64,000 bases of DNA. It comes from Hyphomicrobiaceae bacterium (GTDB taxonomy: Bacteria; Pseudomonadota; Alphaproteobacteria; Rhizobiales; Hyphomicrobiaceae). Made by a program: the position numbers and the translations under genes. Below are positions 17,005 to 26,303 of this stretch, one piece after another. The DNA lies in contig JAURWC010000020.1 in NCBI GenBank assembly GCA_030655135.1, positions 218,597 through 282,596 on the forward strand, given 5' to 3'. The notes under the pieces are model-generated. The model did not search any database. It was not told the origin of the DNA and saw only the letters and a program-made list of their open reading frames with translations. Numbering within the stretch: position 1 is the first letter of the stretch; each line of letters opens with the position of its first letter.

Positions 17005-19539
17005 TTACTCTGCCGCGGCCTGGCCGGCGCGGGGGGCGCTGGCAGGTTGGGCGGTGGCGGCTTGAGCGTTGTGGCCAGGTGTCATGTAGTTCGGTTTCAA
17101 TTCAATCGGATCGAAATGGTCGACGGCGATGACGCGAGCGACGAGGCTCTCGACTTCGCGCAGCTGGGCAGCTTCGGCTTCGGTCAGCACGCCCTTGGCA
17201 ACCGCGTCGCCGAACCAGTCGATGCCGTGATAGCGGCGGATGGTGCCGGCGCGGATCGCGCGGTCGAGCTTCTTTTCGGCTTCTTCCGAGGCAATGACCT
17301 TCTTGAGCGTGACTTCAAGGATGCCCGTCGGGTCGTTCACATCGTTGGAGATGTAAATGTGCCGCGTCAGGCGATCGCGAACTTCGCCGGGTTCGCAGGC
17401 CAGGCGCACGGCCTTGGAGCCGACACGATCGGACGCGGGATAGTAGTGGCGGCCGAACGGGAACACGAGGACGCGCATCAGGCCGCGAACGAACGTGTTG
17501 GGGAAGTTGTCGACGGCGCCGCGCAACGCCAGCTCGAAGCGATAGAGGCTGTTGCAGGCGCACAGCGCCACGATGGGCCGGTCGGCGACGGGTTTGCCGT
17601 CGTCTTCGAAGCGCTTCATCACGCACGACAGCAGGTAGAGTTCAGACAGCGCGTCGGCGAGACGGCCGGTGATCTTCTGCTTGGTCTTCAGGCCGCCGCC
17701 GAGAACGGCAACTGTGAGATCCGACACCAGAGCGAAGTTGCGCGACTGGCGCCAGAGCTGGCGATAGATCTTCTCGGTGCCACGCGCGTTCTCCGGCACG
17801 GCACCGAAGAAGCCGAGCGTGATGTTGTGGAAGAACGAGCCGGCCATGTTCGACAGCGAGAAACTCAAGTGGTTGAGGAAGGCATCCTCGAACTGCTCGA
17901 AGCCCTTTTCGCTGTCCGGGTTCTGGACGGCCTGGACTTCCTTGTAGAGGTAGGGATGGGCACGTAGCGCGCCTTGCGCGAACGTGATGAGCGTGCGCGT
18001 CAGGATGTTGGCGCCTTCCACCGTGATGCCGACGGGAACCATCAGGTAGGCCGACTGCAGGTAGTTCGTCGGGCCGTCGCAGATGGCGCGGCCGCCGTGG
18101 ATGTCCATGGCGTCGTCGACGCTTTTGCGCAGGCGCTCCGTCGTCTGGTACTTCATCAGCGCGGAGATGACCGACGGCTTCTCGCCGCGGCTGACCATGG
18201 CGGCGGTGACGGCGCGGCCGGCTTCATTGACGTAGGCCGTCTCGACCATGCGGGCGAGTGGTTCCTCGATGCCTTCCATGCGCGAGACCGGCAGGCCGAA
18301 CTGCTTGCGGATGCGGCCGTAAGCGGTCGACACGCGCAGCATTGACTTGGCGCCGGCGGTGGCGGACGACGGCAGCGAGATGGCGCGGCCTGCGGCCAGG
18401 CATTCCATCAGCATGCGCCAGCCCTGGCCGAGCATCTTCTCACCGCCGATGATGTATTCCATCGGGATGAAGACGTTCTCGCCCCAGTTCGGGCCGTTCG
18501 GGAAGGCGGCGCCGGACGGCAAGTGGCGGCGGCCGATATTGACGCCGGGATGGTTCGCCGGGATCAGCGCGACGGTGATGCCGATGTCTTCGCCCTTGGC
18601 CAACAGCTTGTCGGGGTCGAACAGGCGGAAGGCGAGGCCGACCAGCGTCGCCTTGGGACCGAGCGTGATGTAGCGCTTGTCCCACGACAGGCGGATGCCG
18701 AGCACTTCCTGGCCGTTGTGCATGCCCTTGGTCACGGTGCCGATGTCGCGCATTGTGGCGGCATCGGATCCCGAGGTTGGGCCGGTGAGCGAGAAGCAGG
18801 GGACTTCCTCACCGCGGGCAAGGCGCGGCAGGTAGTAGTGCTTCTGTTCGTCGGTGCCGTACTTTTCGATCAGTTCGCCTGGCCCGAGCGAATTGGGGAC
18901 CATGACGATGGTGACGACGTCGGGCGAACGCGAGGCGATTTTGCCCAGGATAAGAGACTGAGCCTGGGCGGTGAAGCCGAGGCCGCCGTGCTCTTTCGAA
19001 ATGAGCATGCCAAGGAAGCCATGCTTCTTGGCGAAGGCCCAGACCGCCTCGGGAATCTCGCGCTCGGCGTGACGGATCTGCCAGTCGTTGATCAGGCGGC
19101 ACAGTTCTTCGGTCGGGCCGTCGAGGAAGGCCTGCTCTTCCGGCGTCAGGATGATCGGCGGGACGGAGCGCAGCTTGGCCCAGTCGGGCGTGCCGGAAAA
19201 CAATTCGGCGTCAAAGCCGACGGTGCCGGCGTCGAGCGCCTGCTGTTCGGTGTCGGACACCTTGGGGAGGATCTTCTTGACGGCGCGGAAGGCCGGCTCG
19301 ACCAGCAGCGAACGGCGCAGCGCCGGTATCGACAATGCGGCCAGAAGGATCGCGGGCAACCAGGCCAGGACGCGCAGGAAGGTAGAAGACGGCTCGTAGC
19401 CGGGCCCGTGGGCCAGCGGTGTCTGCCAGATGAAGGTGGCGATCGCGACGCCCAGCGCCCAGACCCAGATGGGCGCGCGCCAGATGGCGAGGCCCATCGC
19501 GGCGATCAGAACAAGCAGAAAAAACACGGTCGTTGCCAT
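17005..19539 (-). CDS. fadE: Acyl-CoA dehydrogenase FadE, membrane-associated
   Basis: 844 aa, close to the 814 aa of E. coli FadE. It catalyses the first, FAD-dependent step of beta-oxidation. Two N-terminal hydrophobic segments (FFLLVLIAAMGLAIW at 5-20 and VWALGVAIATFIW at about 26-38) and another at about 57-73 suggest membrane association. The dehydrogenase core has PEEQAFLDGPTEELC, SKEHGGLGFTAQAQS, SLTGPTSGSDAATMRDIG and DIHGGRAICDGPTNYLQ. The long C-terminal domain typical of FadE (about 560-820) ends in an Ala/Pro-rich tail. It is the promoter-proximal gene of fadE-fadJ-fadI. A 16-bp palindrome at 19685-19700 upstream may be its operator. Confidence 0.93.
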   Translation of the reverse strand: MATTVFFLLVLIAAMGLAIWRAPIWVWALGVAIATFIWQTPLAHGPGYEPSSTFLRVLAWLPAILLAALSIPALRRSLLVEPAFRAVKKILPKVSDTEQQALDAGTVGFDAELFSGTPDWAKLRSVPPIILTPEEQAFLDGPTEELCRLINDWQIRHAEREIPEAVWAFAKKHGFLGMLISKEHGGLGFTAQAQSLILGKIASRSPDVVTIVMVPNSLGPGELIEKYGTDEQKHYYLPRLARGEEVPCFSLTGPTSGSDAATMRDIGTVTKGMHNGQEVLGIRLSWDKRYITLGPKATLVGLAFRLFDPDKLLAKGEDIGITVALIPANHPGVNIGRRHLPSGAAFPNGPNWGENVFIPMEYIIGGEKMLGQGWRMLMECLAAGRAISLPSSATAGAKSMLRVSTAYGRIRKQFGLPVSRMEGIEEPLARMVETAYVNEAGRAVTAAMVSRGEKPSVISALMKYQTTERLRKSVDDAMDIHGGRAICDGPTNYLQSAYLMVPVGITVEGANILTRTLITFAQGALRAHPYLYKEVQAVQNPDSEKGFEQFEDAFLNHLSFSLSNMAGSFFHNITLGFFGAVPENARGTEKIYRQLWRQSRNFALVSDLTVAVLGGGLKTKQKITGRLADALSELYLLSCVMKRFEDDGKPVADRPIVALCACNSLYRFELALRGAVDNFPNTFVRGLMRVLVFPFGRHYYPASDRVGSKAVRLACEPGEVRDRLTRHIYISNDVNDPTGILEVTLKKVIASEEAEKKLDRAIRAGTIRRYHGIDWFGDAVAKGVLTEAEAAQLREVESLVARVIAVDHFDPIELKPNYMTPGHNAQAATAQPASAPRAGQAAAE

Positions 19540-19684
19540 GGCGCGTTAGGCCTCCCAACGTTCTGTCGATCGAATGTCGACATTTAAATAGTCATGTGGC
19601 GCGCGCAGTCATGGCACGCCGCGGTGCGAAATCATTGCATGCGCAGATTACGCCCAGACTGACGCCCGGCGTAACAAACATAAG

Positions 19685-19700
19685 TTGACGTATACGTCAA
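19685..19700. promoter_or_regulatory. Candidate LiuR-type operator upstream of fadE
   Basis: Perfect 16-bp palindrome TTGACGTA/TACGTCAA, about 145 bases before the fadE start in the 283-bp gap. It matches the ACGT-N2-ACGT core known for MerR-family LiuR regulators of branched-chain amino-acid and fatty-acid catabolism in proteobacteria. The regulator gene itself is not in the window. The rest of the gap shows no gene. Confidence 0.5.
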
Positions 19701-19822
19701 GGTAAAATGCGCGTGATCGCCCGTATCCAGGGCTTCTGGGCGGTGGCGCAGGCTGCCAAAACGTACTTCAGTAACCATAGACCGGACTGGCTGGCCGGGC
19801 GAGGCTTTTGCTCGCGGCGACG

Positions 19823-21202
19823 CTAAAGTTTCTGGTCAGACTTTTTCTTCGAGGGTGCCTGGGCGGGCTTTCCGGGCTGTTCCTGGCCCATGGGGGTGTT
19901 CACGAAGATGTCCGTGACAAGGGTGTCGTACCAGGCGGCGCTTTCGTCGAAATTGGTCTTGCGCAATGCAGCAGATTCTCCCGGCTGGGAGACGAAGGCG
20001 TTGGTGGGCGCGAGCGCGAACTTGCCGCCGAAGTCGCCGGGGCGGTAGTCGGCGCCGATCTTCACGACGTCGTTGGGGGCCACGAACGACCAGCAGATAT
20101 TGTAGAACGTGTTCGGCGGCGGCGGCTTGCCGGACAAGTCGGCGAGGATATCGCCGGTGACGGCGTGGGCCTGGCTGTTGGCGGAGTAGGCGGACTTCGG
20201 CATGTCGGTGGCGATGGCGGCGTCGCCGATGACGTAGACGTTCTGCGCCAGCGTGGACTTGAAGGTCTTCGGATCGATCGGGCACCAGTCGCCCTGCGTC
20301 AGCCCGGACTTGGCTGCAATGCTGCCCGCCTTCTGATCAGGGATGATGTTGGTGACCGATGCTTTGACCTTCAACCCGGACTTGGTGGTGATCTCGCGCG
20401 CGTCGACGTCCACCTTGGCCAGCGAGAAGTCGTCGATATCGTTGGTCAGGTGCAGCTCCACAAGGTCCTTGTAGTGTTTGTCGAACGCCTCCTGGAAGAC
20501 GGGCTGCTTGGAGAACGCCATCTTCGGGTCGACGATGACCAGCTTCGATTTTGGCTTTGACGTTTTCAGATAGTTGGCGATGACGCAGGCGCGCTCGTAG
20601 GGGCCTGGCGGACAGCGATACGGCGCGCGGGGCGGAGCGAGCAGCACGGTGCCGCCATCCTCCATCTGTTCCAGCTGATTGCGCAGCAACTGGGTCTGCA
20701 CGCCGCCTCTCCAGGCATGCGGCATCGTCTCGGCGGCGGCTTCCGAATAGCCCTCGATGCCGTCGAACTTGAAGTCGATGCCGGGCGCAACGACAAGACG
20801 GTCATAGGGAAACGTATCGCCGCTGGCGGTGGTAACCGTGCGGGCGTTGGTGTCGATGGCGGAGGCCGTGTCGCTGACCACGTTGATGCCGAGCGCCTTC
20901 AAGCCGCGATAGCTGTGGGTGATGCTGTCGAAGGTGCGCAGGCCGCCGATGTAGTGGTTGGAATAAAAGCAGGTGGTGTAGGCCTGCTTCGGCTCGATCA
21001 GCGTGACGGTGATGTTGCGTTCGAGCTTCTTCAGCGCGTTCGCCAGCGTGGCACCGCCGGGGCCGCCGCCGATGACGACGATCTTGGCTGAAGCCGGTGA
21101 GCCTGCAGCAAATGTGCGCCTTCCGCCGATGACCGTCGCCGCCACGCCGCCTAATCCCGCAGCCAGGCCTGCAACAACGGCGCGGCGGTTAATTGGCAGC
21201 AT
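19823..21202 (-). CDS. fccB: Sulfide dehydrogenase flavoprotein subunit (FccB/SoxF-like)
   Basis: 459-aa exported flavoprotein that oxidises sulfide in the periplasm, normally passing electrons to a cytochrome c partner. A Tat signal INRRAVVAGLAAGLGG starts the protein, chosen from ATG 21202. The FAD Rossmann motif is VVIGGGPGGATLANAL. Two candidate redox cysteines are in YTTCFYSNHYIGG and APYRCPPGPYERAC, as is usual for flavocytochrome c sulfide dehydrogenases. The C-terminal domain has SWFV-like text SFVAPNDVVKIGADY. The start overlaps the SoxS-like gene by 14 bases, so translation is probably coupled. No fccA/soxE cytochrome gene is seen in the window. Confidence 0.88.
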   Translation of the reverse strand: MLPINRRAVVAGLAAGLGGVAATVIGGRRTFAAGSPASAKIVVIGGGPGGATLANALKKLERNITVTLIEPKQAYTTCFYSNHYIGGLRTFDSITHSYRGLKALGINVVSDTASAIDTNARTVTTASGDTFPYDRLVVAPGIDFKFDGIEGYSEAAAETMPHAWRGGVQTQLLRNQLEQMEDGGTVLLAPPRAPYRCPPGPYERACVIANYLKTSKPKSKLVIVDPKMAFSKQPVFQEAFDKHYKDLVELHLTNDIDDFSLAKVDVDAREITTKSGLKVKASVTNIIPDQKAGSIAAKSGLTQGDWCPIDPKTFKSTLAQNVYVIGDAAIATDMPKSAYSANSQAHAVTGDILADLSGKPPPPNTFYNICWSFVAPNDVVKIGADYRPGDFGGKFALAPTNAFVSQPGESAALRKTNFDESAAWYDTLVTDIFVNTPMGQEQPGKPAQAPSKKKSDQKL

Positions 21203-21683
21203 GCGGGGCGCTCCGTCCGGCCATGGCGAGAACGCCACCGCGCGGGGCCTGCAGCCCACTCTCCGGCGCGCGTGTCTTGTCAAGTTCGGGAATACTCCAG
21301 TCGGCCTGGAATCCCGCTTTGGCCAGCTGCTCATCCAGTTCTTCATAGAAGAACATCTTGCCCGCATAACCGGTCACGCGGCCGACTTCTTGACCATTGC
21401 GCACGACGAGGAACGTCGGCGTATAGATGACAGGGTTAAAGTCTTTCAGGGATGCGTCGCCGCGCTTGGCGCGCTGGAGCGGGGCAAACCGGCCTTCGGC
21501 ACTTTGCGGATACTTCGGCGCAATCTCGCGATCCCATTCGATGCAATAGCGGCAACCATCCTGCTCGACCATGATCAGGCGAACACCGCCGGCGGCCGAC
21601 ACGGATGGAGCCATCGCCGTCAGGGAGAAGGCCGCAGCAAGGACTGCTGAAATCCAAAGGCGTGCGCGCAGATTTGCTTGCAA
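21189..21683 (-). CDS. soxS: SoxS-like periplasmic thioredoxin
   Basis: 164 aa. Signal peptide MQANLRARLWISAVLAAA (cleavage near VSAAGG), then a thioredoxin-like domain with the redox motif DGCRYC followed by IEWDREIAP, and the cis-Pro region YTPTFLVVRNGQEVGRVTGY. By family, SoxS reduces and reactivates the SoxYZ carrier cysteine in sulfur-compound oxidisers. It sits 112 bp from soxY and is transcribed divergently, which supports this role. It is first in a two-gene unit with fccB. The symbol is by similarity and context. Confidence 0.8.
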   Translation of the reverse strand: MQANLRARLWISAVLAAAFSLTAMAPSVSAAGGVRLIMVEQDGCRYCIEWDREIAPKYPQSAEGRFAPLQRAKRGDASLKDFNPVIYTPTFLVVRNGQEVGRVTGYAGKMFFYEELDEQLAKAGFQADWSIPELDKTRAPESGLQAPRGGVLAMAGRSAPHAAN

Positions 21684-21795
21684 TATTATTACTCCCGCCT
21701 GCCACCAAACAGCCCAGGATTGGACGGGTTTGGCGGGCTATGCTAGCAGTCAGCAGCTGCCGTTTGAAGCGCCCTTGCGGTATGCCAGGAGCAGC

Positions 21796-22281
21796 ATGGT
21801 GCGAAAGCCAAGACACGTCGTAAAGATCAGCCGCCGGACCATCGTGGCGGGGGCAGCAATTCTTCTGACTGCTCGTGCCGTCGCGCGCCCTGCAATCGCC
21901 GAGCTCGCTGGCGAGCGCTCGCGCAGCTTCCAGGAGGCCTACGCGCGGATCGTCGGCGACCGCACGCCCGAGGCCGGTGCCTTCACCATGGAACTGCCGG
22001 AACTGGCGGAAAACGGCAACATGGTGCTGTTCAAGCTCTCCGCCGAAAGCCCGATGACGGAAGCCGAGCATGTGAGGGCGCTGCATCTGCTGTCGACGCA
22101 GAACCCGCAGGGTCATGTAGCGACGTTCAAGTTATCGCTGCTGTCGGGCGCGGCGCGCGTTTCGGGCCGCATGCGGCTGGCGAAAACGCAGGATGTCGTG
22201 GCGCTGGCCGAACTGTCGGACGGGCGCATCCTGATGGCGAGCAGTACGGTTCAGGTAACCATCGGCGGCTGCGGGATCTAG
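21796..22281 (+). CDS. soxY: Sulfur-carrier protein SoxY
   Basis: 161-aa subunit that carries sulfur substrates on a C-terminal cysteine during thiosulfate/sulfide oxidation. A Tat-like signal (KISRRTIVAGAAILL) precedes the SoxY domain. The protein ends VQVTIGGCGI. This is the swinging-arm motif, with Cys third from the end, although most SoxY proteins end GGCGG. The start at ATG 21796 with CAGGAGC upstream is chosen over a longer open frame that would overlap soxS. soxZ follows after nine bases. Confidence 0.92.
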   Translation: MVRKPRHVVKISRRTIVAGAAILLTARAVARPAIAELAGERSRSFQEAYARIVGDRTPEAGAFTMELPELAENGNMVLFKLSAESPMTEAEHVRALHLLSTQNPQGHVATFKLSLLSGAARVSGRMRLAKTQDVVALAELSDGRILMASSTVQVTIGGCGI

Positions 22282-22290
22282 GAGGAGAGC

Positions 22291-22617
22291 ATGGCCAAGC
22301 CGCGCATCAAGGTTCCGGAGGCCGCCAAGGCCGGCGACGTCATCGAGATCCGCGCCATCATCCAGCATCCGATGGAGACCGGCAATCGCAAGGACGCGAA
22401 CGGCCAGATTGTGCCGCGCCAGATCATCCACACGTTCGTCGCCAAGTTCGCCGGACAGGTGTTCTTCGAAGGCGCATTCGGGCCGGGTATTTCGTCCAAC
22501 CCGTCGTTCGCGATCCCGCTCAAGGTGCCGGGTCCGGGTCAGTTGGAACTGACGTGGGTGGACGACGAGGGCGTGACGACCGTCGAAACGGTGACGCTGA
22601 ACGTTACCGGCGGCTAG
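22291..22617 (+). CDS. soxZ: Sulfur-carrier complex subunit SoxZ
   Basis: 108-aa partner of SoxY; together they form the SoxYZ heterodimer. Typical segments are PKARIKVP-like AKPRIKVPEAAKAGDVIEI, IIQHPMETGNRKD, FVAKFAGQVFFEGAFGPGIS and a C-terminal WVDDEGVTTVETVTLNV. There is no signal peptide, as usual, because SoxZ is co-exported with SoxY. A GGAGGAGAGC ribosome site precedes ATG 22291. No soxAX, soxB or soxCD follows, so the Sox pathway is incomplete in this window. Confidence 0.94.
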   Translation: MAKPRIKVPEAAKAGDVIEIRAIIQHPMETGNRKDANGQIVPRQIIHTFVAKFAGQVFFEGAFGPGISSNPSFAIPLKVPGPGQLELTWVDDEGVTTVETVTLNVTGG

Positions 22618-22720
22618 CGTCGTTCCGCTCTTCAAAGAATTGCGGAATCCTCGGCAAAGCGCTTGTCCCCACAGGCGTGGCCCAGTATCGATGGGCCAAA
22701 ACACGTCGGGAGCCAGTTGC

Positions 22721-22963
22721 ATGTCAGACGATCCAGTCATCGCCCAGAAGGGCCCCTATTCCGTCGAGCTGACGGCCAACAAACCCTATTTCTTCTGCCG
22801 CTGCGGGCTTTCATCCAAGCAACCGTTCTGTGACGGCGCGCATAAGGAGACGGGAATCGAGCCGCTCCGCTTCACCGTTGAAGAGACCGGCATGTTCAAT
22901 CTGTGCGGCTGCAAGGCCTCCGACGATCCGCCCTACTGCGACGGCACCCACAACATGCTGTGA
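22721..22963 (+). CDS. Double CDGSH iron-sulfur protein
   Basis: 80-aa protein with two mitoNEET-type [2Fe-2S] motifs, each C-x-C followed by C-x3-H: FCRCGLSSKQPFCDGAH and LCGCKASDDPPYCDGTH. Bacterial members are small redox or cluster-transfer proteins with no agreed role. The start at ATG 22721 (MSDDPVIAQKGPY) is chosen over an upstream in-frame start at 22640 because the family begins here. It lies 103 bp after soxZ on the same strand. Whether it belongs to the sox unit is open. Confidence 0.9.
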   Translation: MSDDPVIAQKGPYSVELTANKPYFFCRCGLSSKQPFCDGAHKETGIEPLRFTVEETGMFNLCGCKASDDPPYCDGTHNML

Positions 22964-23085
22964 GGCACAAGTCGTGAGTTGGGCCACAGCTGTGGCAACG
23001 AAGCCGAAAAAGGCGCTTCCCTCGCGACCGCAGGCACTTATGATCATGACCAATTGATTTTCGGAATGCGGCTGCCGGGGGAGGC

Positions 23086-24000
23086 ATGGATTATCTTATC
23101 CAACAGGTCATCAATGGCCTGACGTTGGGTTCCATCTACGGTCTCATTGCCATCGGCTATACGATGGTGTTCGGCATCATCGGCATGGTGAACTTCGCGC
23201 ATGGCGACGTTTTCATGCTGTCGGCATTTGTAGCGCTGATCATTTTCCTGGCGCTGTCGCAGCTGTTCGGCACGATCAATCTGGCGCTGGCGCTGCTGCT
23301 GGTTCTTGTCGCGGGCATGGCGCTGACGGCGCTGTGGGCGTGGACGATCGAGCGGGTCGCCTACCGGCCGTTGCGAGGATCGTTCCGCCTGGCACCGATG
23401 ATCTCGGCGATCGGCATGTCGATCTTCCTGTCGAATTTCGTGCAGTGGGCACAGGGGCCGAACAACAAGCCGCTGGAAATGGTGCCCACCGAAATCATCA
23501 CAATCGCGCTCGGCGCGGGCTCGATCACGCTCAGCTGGAAGCAGATCACCATCATGGTGACGACGGCGGTGCTGTTGATGGCGCTGTGGTACCTCGTGCA
23601 GAAGACGCCGCTGGGCCGCGCCCAACGCGCCTGCGAGCAGGACCGCAAGATGGCGTCGATCCTGGGCGTCGATGTGGATCGCACGATCTCGCTGACGTTC
23701 GTGATTGGGGCGGCGTTGGCCGCCGTCGCGGGGCTGCTGTGGATGGTCAACTACAGCCAGGTGAATTTCGCCGACGGCTATGTGCCGGGCGTCAAGGCGT
23801 TCACGGCAGCGGTGCTGGGCGGCATCGGCTCGCTACAAGGCGCGGTGCTGGGCGGCATCCTGATTGGCCTGATCGAGACGCTGTGGTCGGCCTATTTTTC
23901 GCTCGCCTACAAGGATGTGGCGGCGCTGCTTATCCTCATCGTGGTGCTGGTGTTCATGCCGTCGGGCCTGTTCGGCCGGCCCGACGTCGAGAAGGTTTGA
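23086..24000 (+). CDS. livH: Branched-chain amino-acid/amide ABC transporter permease LivH
   Basis: 304-aa inner-membrane permease of a HAAT-type importer. It starts with the family signature YLIQQVINGLTLGSIYGLIA and GYTMVFGIIGMVNFAHGD. It has about eight hydrophobic segments and the cytoplasmic EAA-like loop RAQRACEQDRKMASILGV. It opens a seven-gene run (livH-M-G-F, DUF6867, two binding proteins), mostly with overlapping or very close ends. A GGGGGAGGC site precedes the start. Confidence 0.95.
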   Translation: MDYLIQQVINGLTLGSIYGLIAIGYTMVFGIIGMVNFAHGDVFMLSAFVALIIFLALSQLFGTINLALALLLVLVAGMALTALWAWTIERVAYRPLRGSFRLAPMISAIGMSIFLSNFVQWAQGPNNKPLEMVPTEIITIALGAGSITLSWKQITIMVTTAVLLMALWYLVQKTPLGRAQRACEQDRKMASILGVDVDRTISLTFVIGAALAAVAGLLWMVNYSQVNFADGYVPGVKAFTAAVLGGIGSLQGAVLGGILIGLIETLWSAYFSLAYKDVAALLILIVVLVFMPSGLFGRPDVEKV

Positions 24001-24004
24001 GGCG

Positions 24005-25399
24005 ATGGCGGTTGACGCGGCACGGCCGCAATCACACGCGACCCCGCCGCAGTCGCCAGCGGCTCCGCCGCAAACGTATATGTCTGCCGCCCTGCCCGGC
24101 GCTTTGAAAAGCGCACTGCTGACGGCCCTCGTGACGCTGGGCTTGTGTTTTCCGATCGTCGCCTGGGAGACCCAGCTTGATATCGAGAGCCGGCTCACCC
24201 TCGTCTCGTGGTGGGGCTACGTCGCGGCGTTCGTTGCGATCGCCTTCGTCGGGCGGTTTGCCTACGTCATGTGGCGCGCGTTGCCGCGCGAGCAGCGGCA
24301 AGCGATCGCGCCGCGCGCCAAGCTGAGCGCCGACGTCAAACAGCGCATTGCCATCGTCGGCCTGCTGCTGCTGATTTTCTTTCCCTTCATCTCGATCGCT
24401 GCGGCCGGCACCGCGGGATCCATCAAATGGATCGACAATTACGGCACGCAGATCCTCATCTACATCCTGCTGGCGTGGGGGCTGAACATCGTCGTCGGCC
24501 TCGCCGGGCTGCTCGACCTGGGCTACGTCGCGTTCTATGCGGTGGGCGCCTACTCGTCCGCGCTGTTGGCCAAAAACTTCGGCCTATCGTTCTGGCTCTG
24601 CCTGCCGCTGGCCGGCATCTTCGCGGCGATGTACGGCCTGATGATCGGCATTCCCGTTCTGCGATTGCGAGGAGACTATCTGGCCATCGTGACGCTGGCC
24701 TTTGCCGAGATCGTCCAGCGGGTCGCCGTCAACTGGGATACGGTGACGGGTGGCTACAACGGCATCTCGGGCATTCCGCGGCCCACGCTGTTCGGCTACT
24801 CACTCTCGCCCGGGCCGGACAGTCTGCCGTCACTTCTGGGATTAGCGCCGTCGCCGCTTTATCGCGTGATCTTCCTGTTCTATCTCGTGCTCGTGATGGC
24901 GCTGCTGGTGAACTGGGTGGCGACGCGGTTGCGCCGGCTGCCGCTGGGGCGCGCCTGGGAAGCGCTGCGCGAAGATGAAATCGCGTGCCGCTCGCTCGGC
25001 ATCAACACGGTGACGACGAAGCTCTCTGCGTTCGCAACCGGCGCCTTCTTCGGCGGCATCGCCGGGCCGCTGTTTGCGGCGCGCCAGGGCATCGTGTCGC
25101 CGTCGTCATTCGTGTTCATGGAAAGCGCCATGATCCTGGCGATCGTGGTGCTGGGTGGGCTCGGCAGTCAGCTCGGCGTGGCGATTGCTGCCGTCGTGAT
25201 GATCGGCGGCACGGAACTGCTGCGCGAACTCGGCTGGCTGAAGGCGGTCTTCGGGCCGGAGTTCGATCCCGGCAAGTATCGCATGCTTATTTTCGGTTTT
25301 GCGATGGTGCTGCTGATGGTGGTGCGGCCGCGCGGCTTCATCACGCATCGCGATCCCTCGATCACGCTCGGCGGACGGCAGACGGAGAGGCAGGCCTGA
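24005..25399 (+). CDS. livM: Branched-chain amino-acid/amide ABC transporter permease LivM
   Basis: 464-aa second permease. A Pro/Ala/Gln-rich N-terminal extension (residues 1-30) is followed by about ten hydrophobic segments. The family motif GLNIVVGLAGLLDLGYVAFYAVGAY is at about 160-185; the coupling loop reads RAWEALREDEIACRSLGIN. ATG 24005, five bases after the livH stop, is chosen over an earlier in-frame start. The stop TGA overlaps the livG start (TGATG), so translation is coupled. The longer N-terminus is usual for Hyphomicrobiales LivM. Confidence 0.94.
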   Translation: MAVDAARPQSHATPPQSPAAPPQTYMSAALPGALKSALLTALVTLGLCFPIVAWETQLDIESRLTLVSWWGYVAAFVAIAFVGRFAYVMWRALPREQRQAIAPRAKLSADVKQRIAIVGLLLLIFFPFISIAAAGTAGSIKWIDNYGTQILIYILLAWGLNIVVGLAGLLDLGYVAFYAVGAYSSALLAKNFGLSFWLCLPLAGIFAAMYGLMIGIPVLRLRGDYLAIVTLAFAEIVQRVAVNWDTVTGGYNGISGIPRPTLFGYSLSPGPDSLPSLLGLAPSPLYRVIFLFYLVLVMALLVNWVATRLRRLPLGRAWEALREDEIACRSLGINTVTTKLSAFATGAFFGGIAGPLFAARQGIVSPSSFVFMESAMILAIVVLGGLGSQLGVAIAAVVMIGGTELLRELGWLKAVFGPEFDPGKYRMLIFGFAMVLLMVVRPRGFITHRDPSITLGGRQTERQA

Positions 25400-26303
25400 T
25401 GCAGCCGATTGCCGATCCCCTGCTGACGGTCGACCGGCTGACGATGCGCTTCGGCGGCCTCCTCGCCATCAACGCGCTGACGTTTGAGGTCGGGCGCGGC
25501 CAGATCACGGCGCTGATCGGTCCCAACGGCGCCGGTAAGACCACCGTATTCAACTGCATCACCGGATTCTACCAGCCGACGGGCGGGCGCATGGCGCTGG
25601 CGCATCGCGGACCGGTGCAGGAGCAGGAACTGGCGGGGCTGACGGCATCCGGCCGGCGCTATGACCGCCACGCGTGCGGCGGGCTGTTCCTGCTGGAGCG
25701 CATGCAGGATCACGAGATTGCGGCCAAGGCGCGTGTCGCCCGCACGTTCCAGAACATCCGGCTGTTTCCGGCGATGACCGTGCTGGAAAACCTGATCGTG
25801 GCGCAGCATCGCGAGCTGATGAAGGCCTCGCGCTTTTCGATCGCGGGCCTACTCGGCACGAAGGGTTATCGCGCGGCCGAGGAGCAAGCCGTGGAGCGTG
25901 CGCGGCACTGGCTGGAAAAAACCGGCCTGGTGGATCGTGCCGACGAGCCGGCGGGAGACTTGCCGTACGGCGCGCAGCGGCGGCTGGAGATCGCGCGCGC
26001 CATGTGCACGCAGCCGATGTTACTATGCCTCGACGAGCCGGCGGCCGGTCTCAATCCACGTGAAAGCGCCGACCTCACCCGCCTCATCCGCGCCATTCGC
26101 GACGAGACCGGCACGTCGGTGCTGCTGATCGAACACGACATGTCGGTGGTGATGGAGATTTCCGACCACGTGGTCGTCATCGAATACGGCTGCAAGATTG
26201 CCGACGGCACACCCGAAGAAATTAAGAGCGATGCGAACGTGATCGCCGCCTATCTCGGGGTCGAGGATGCCGAAACGGCCGTTGCCGTGGTGGAGGCCGG
26301 CGC

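Noticed and set aside
23086..23625. Minus-strand 193-aa frame over livH
   Set aside because: Shadow of livH, rich in Gln/Arg/His without any domain.
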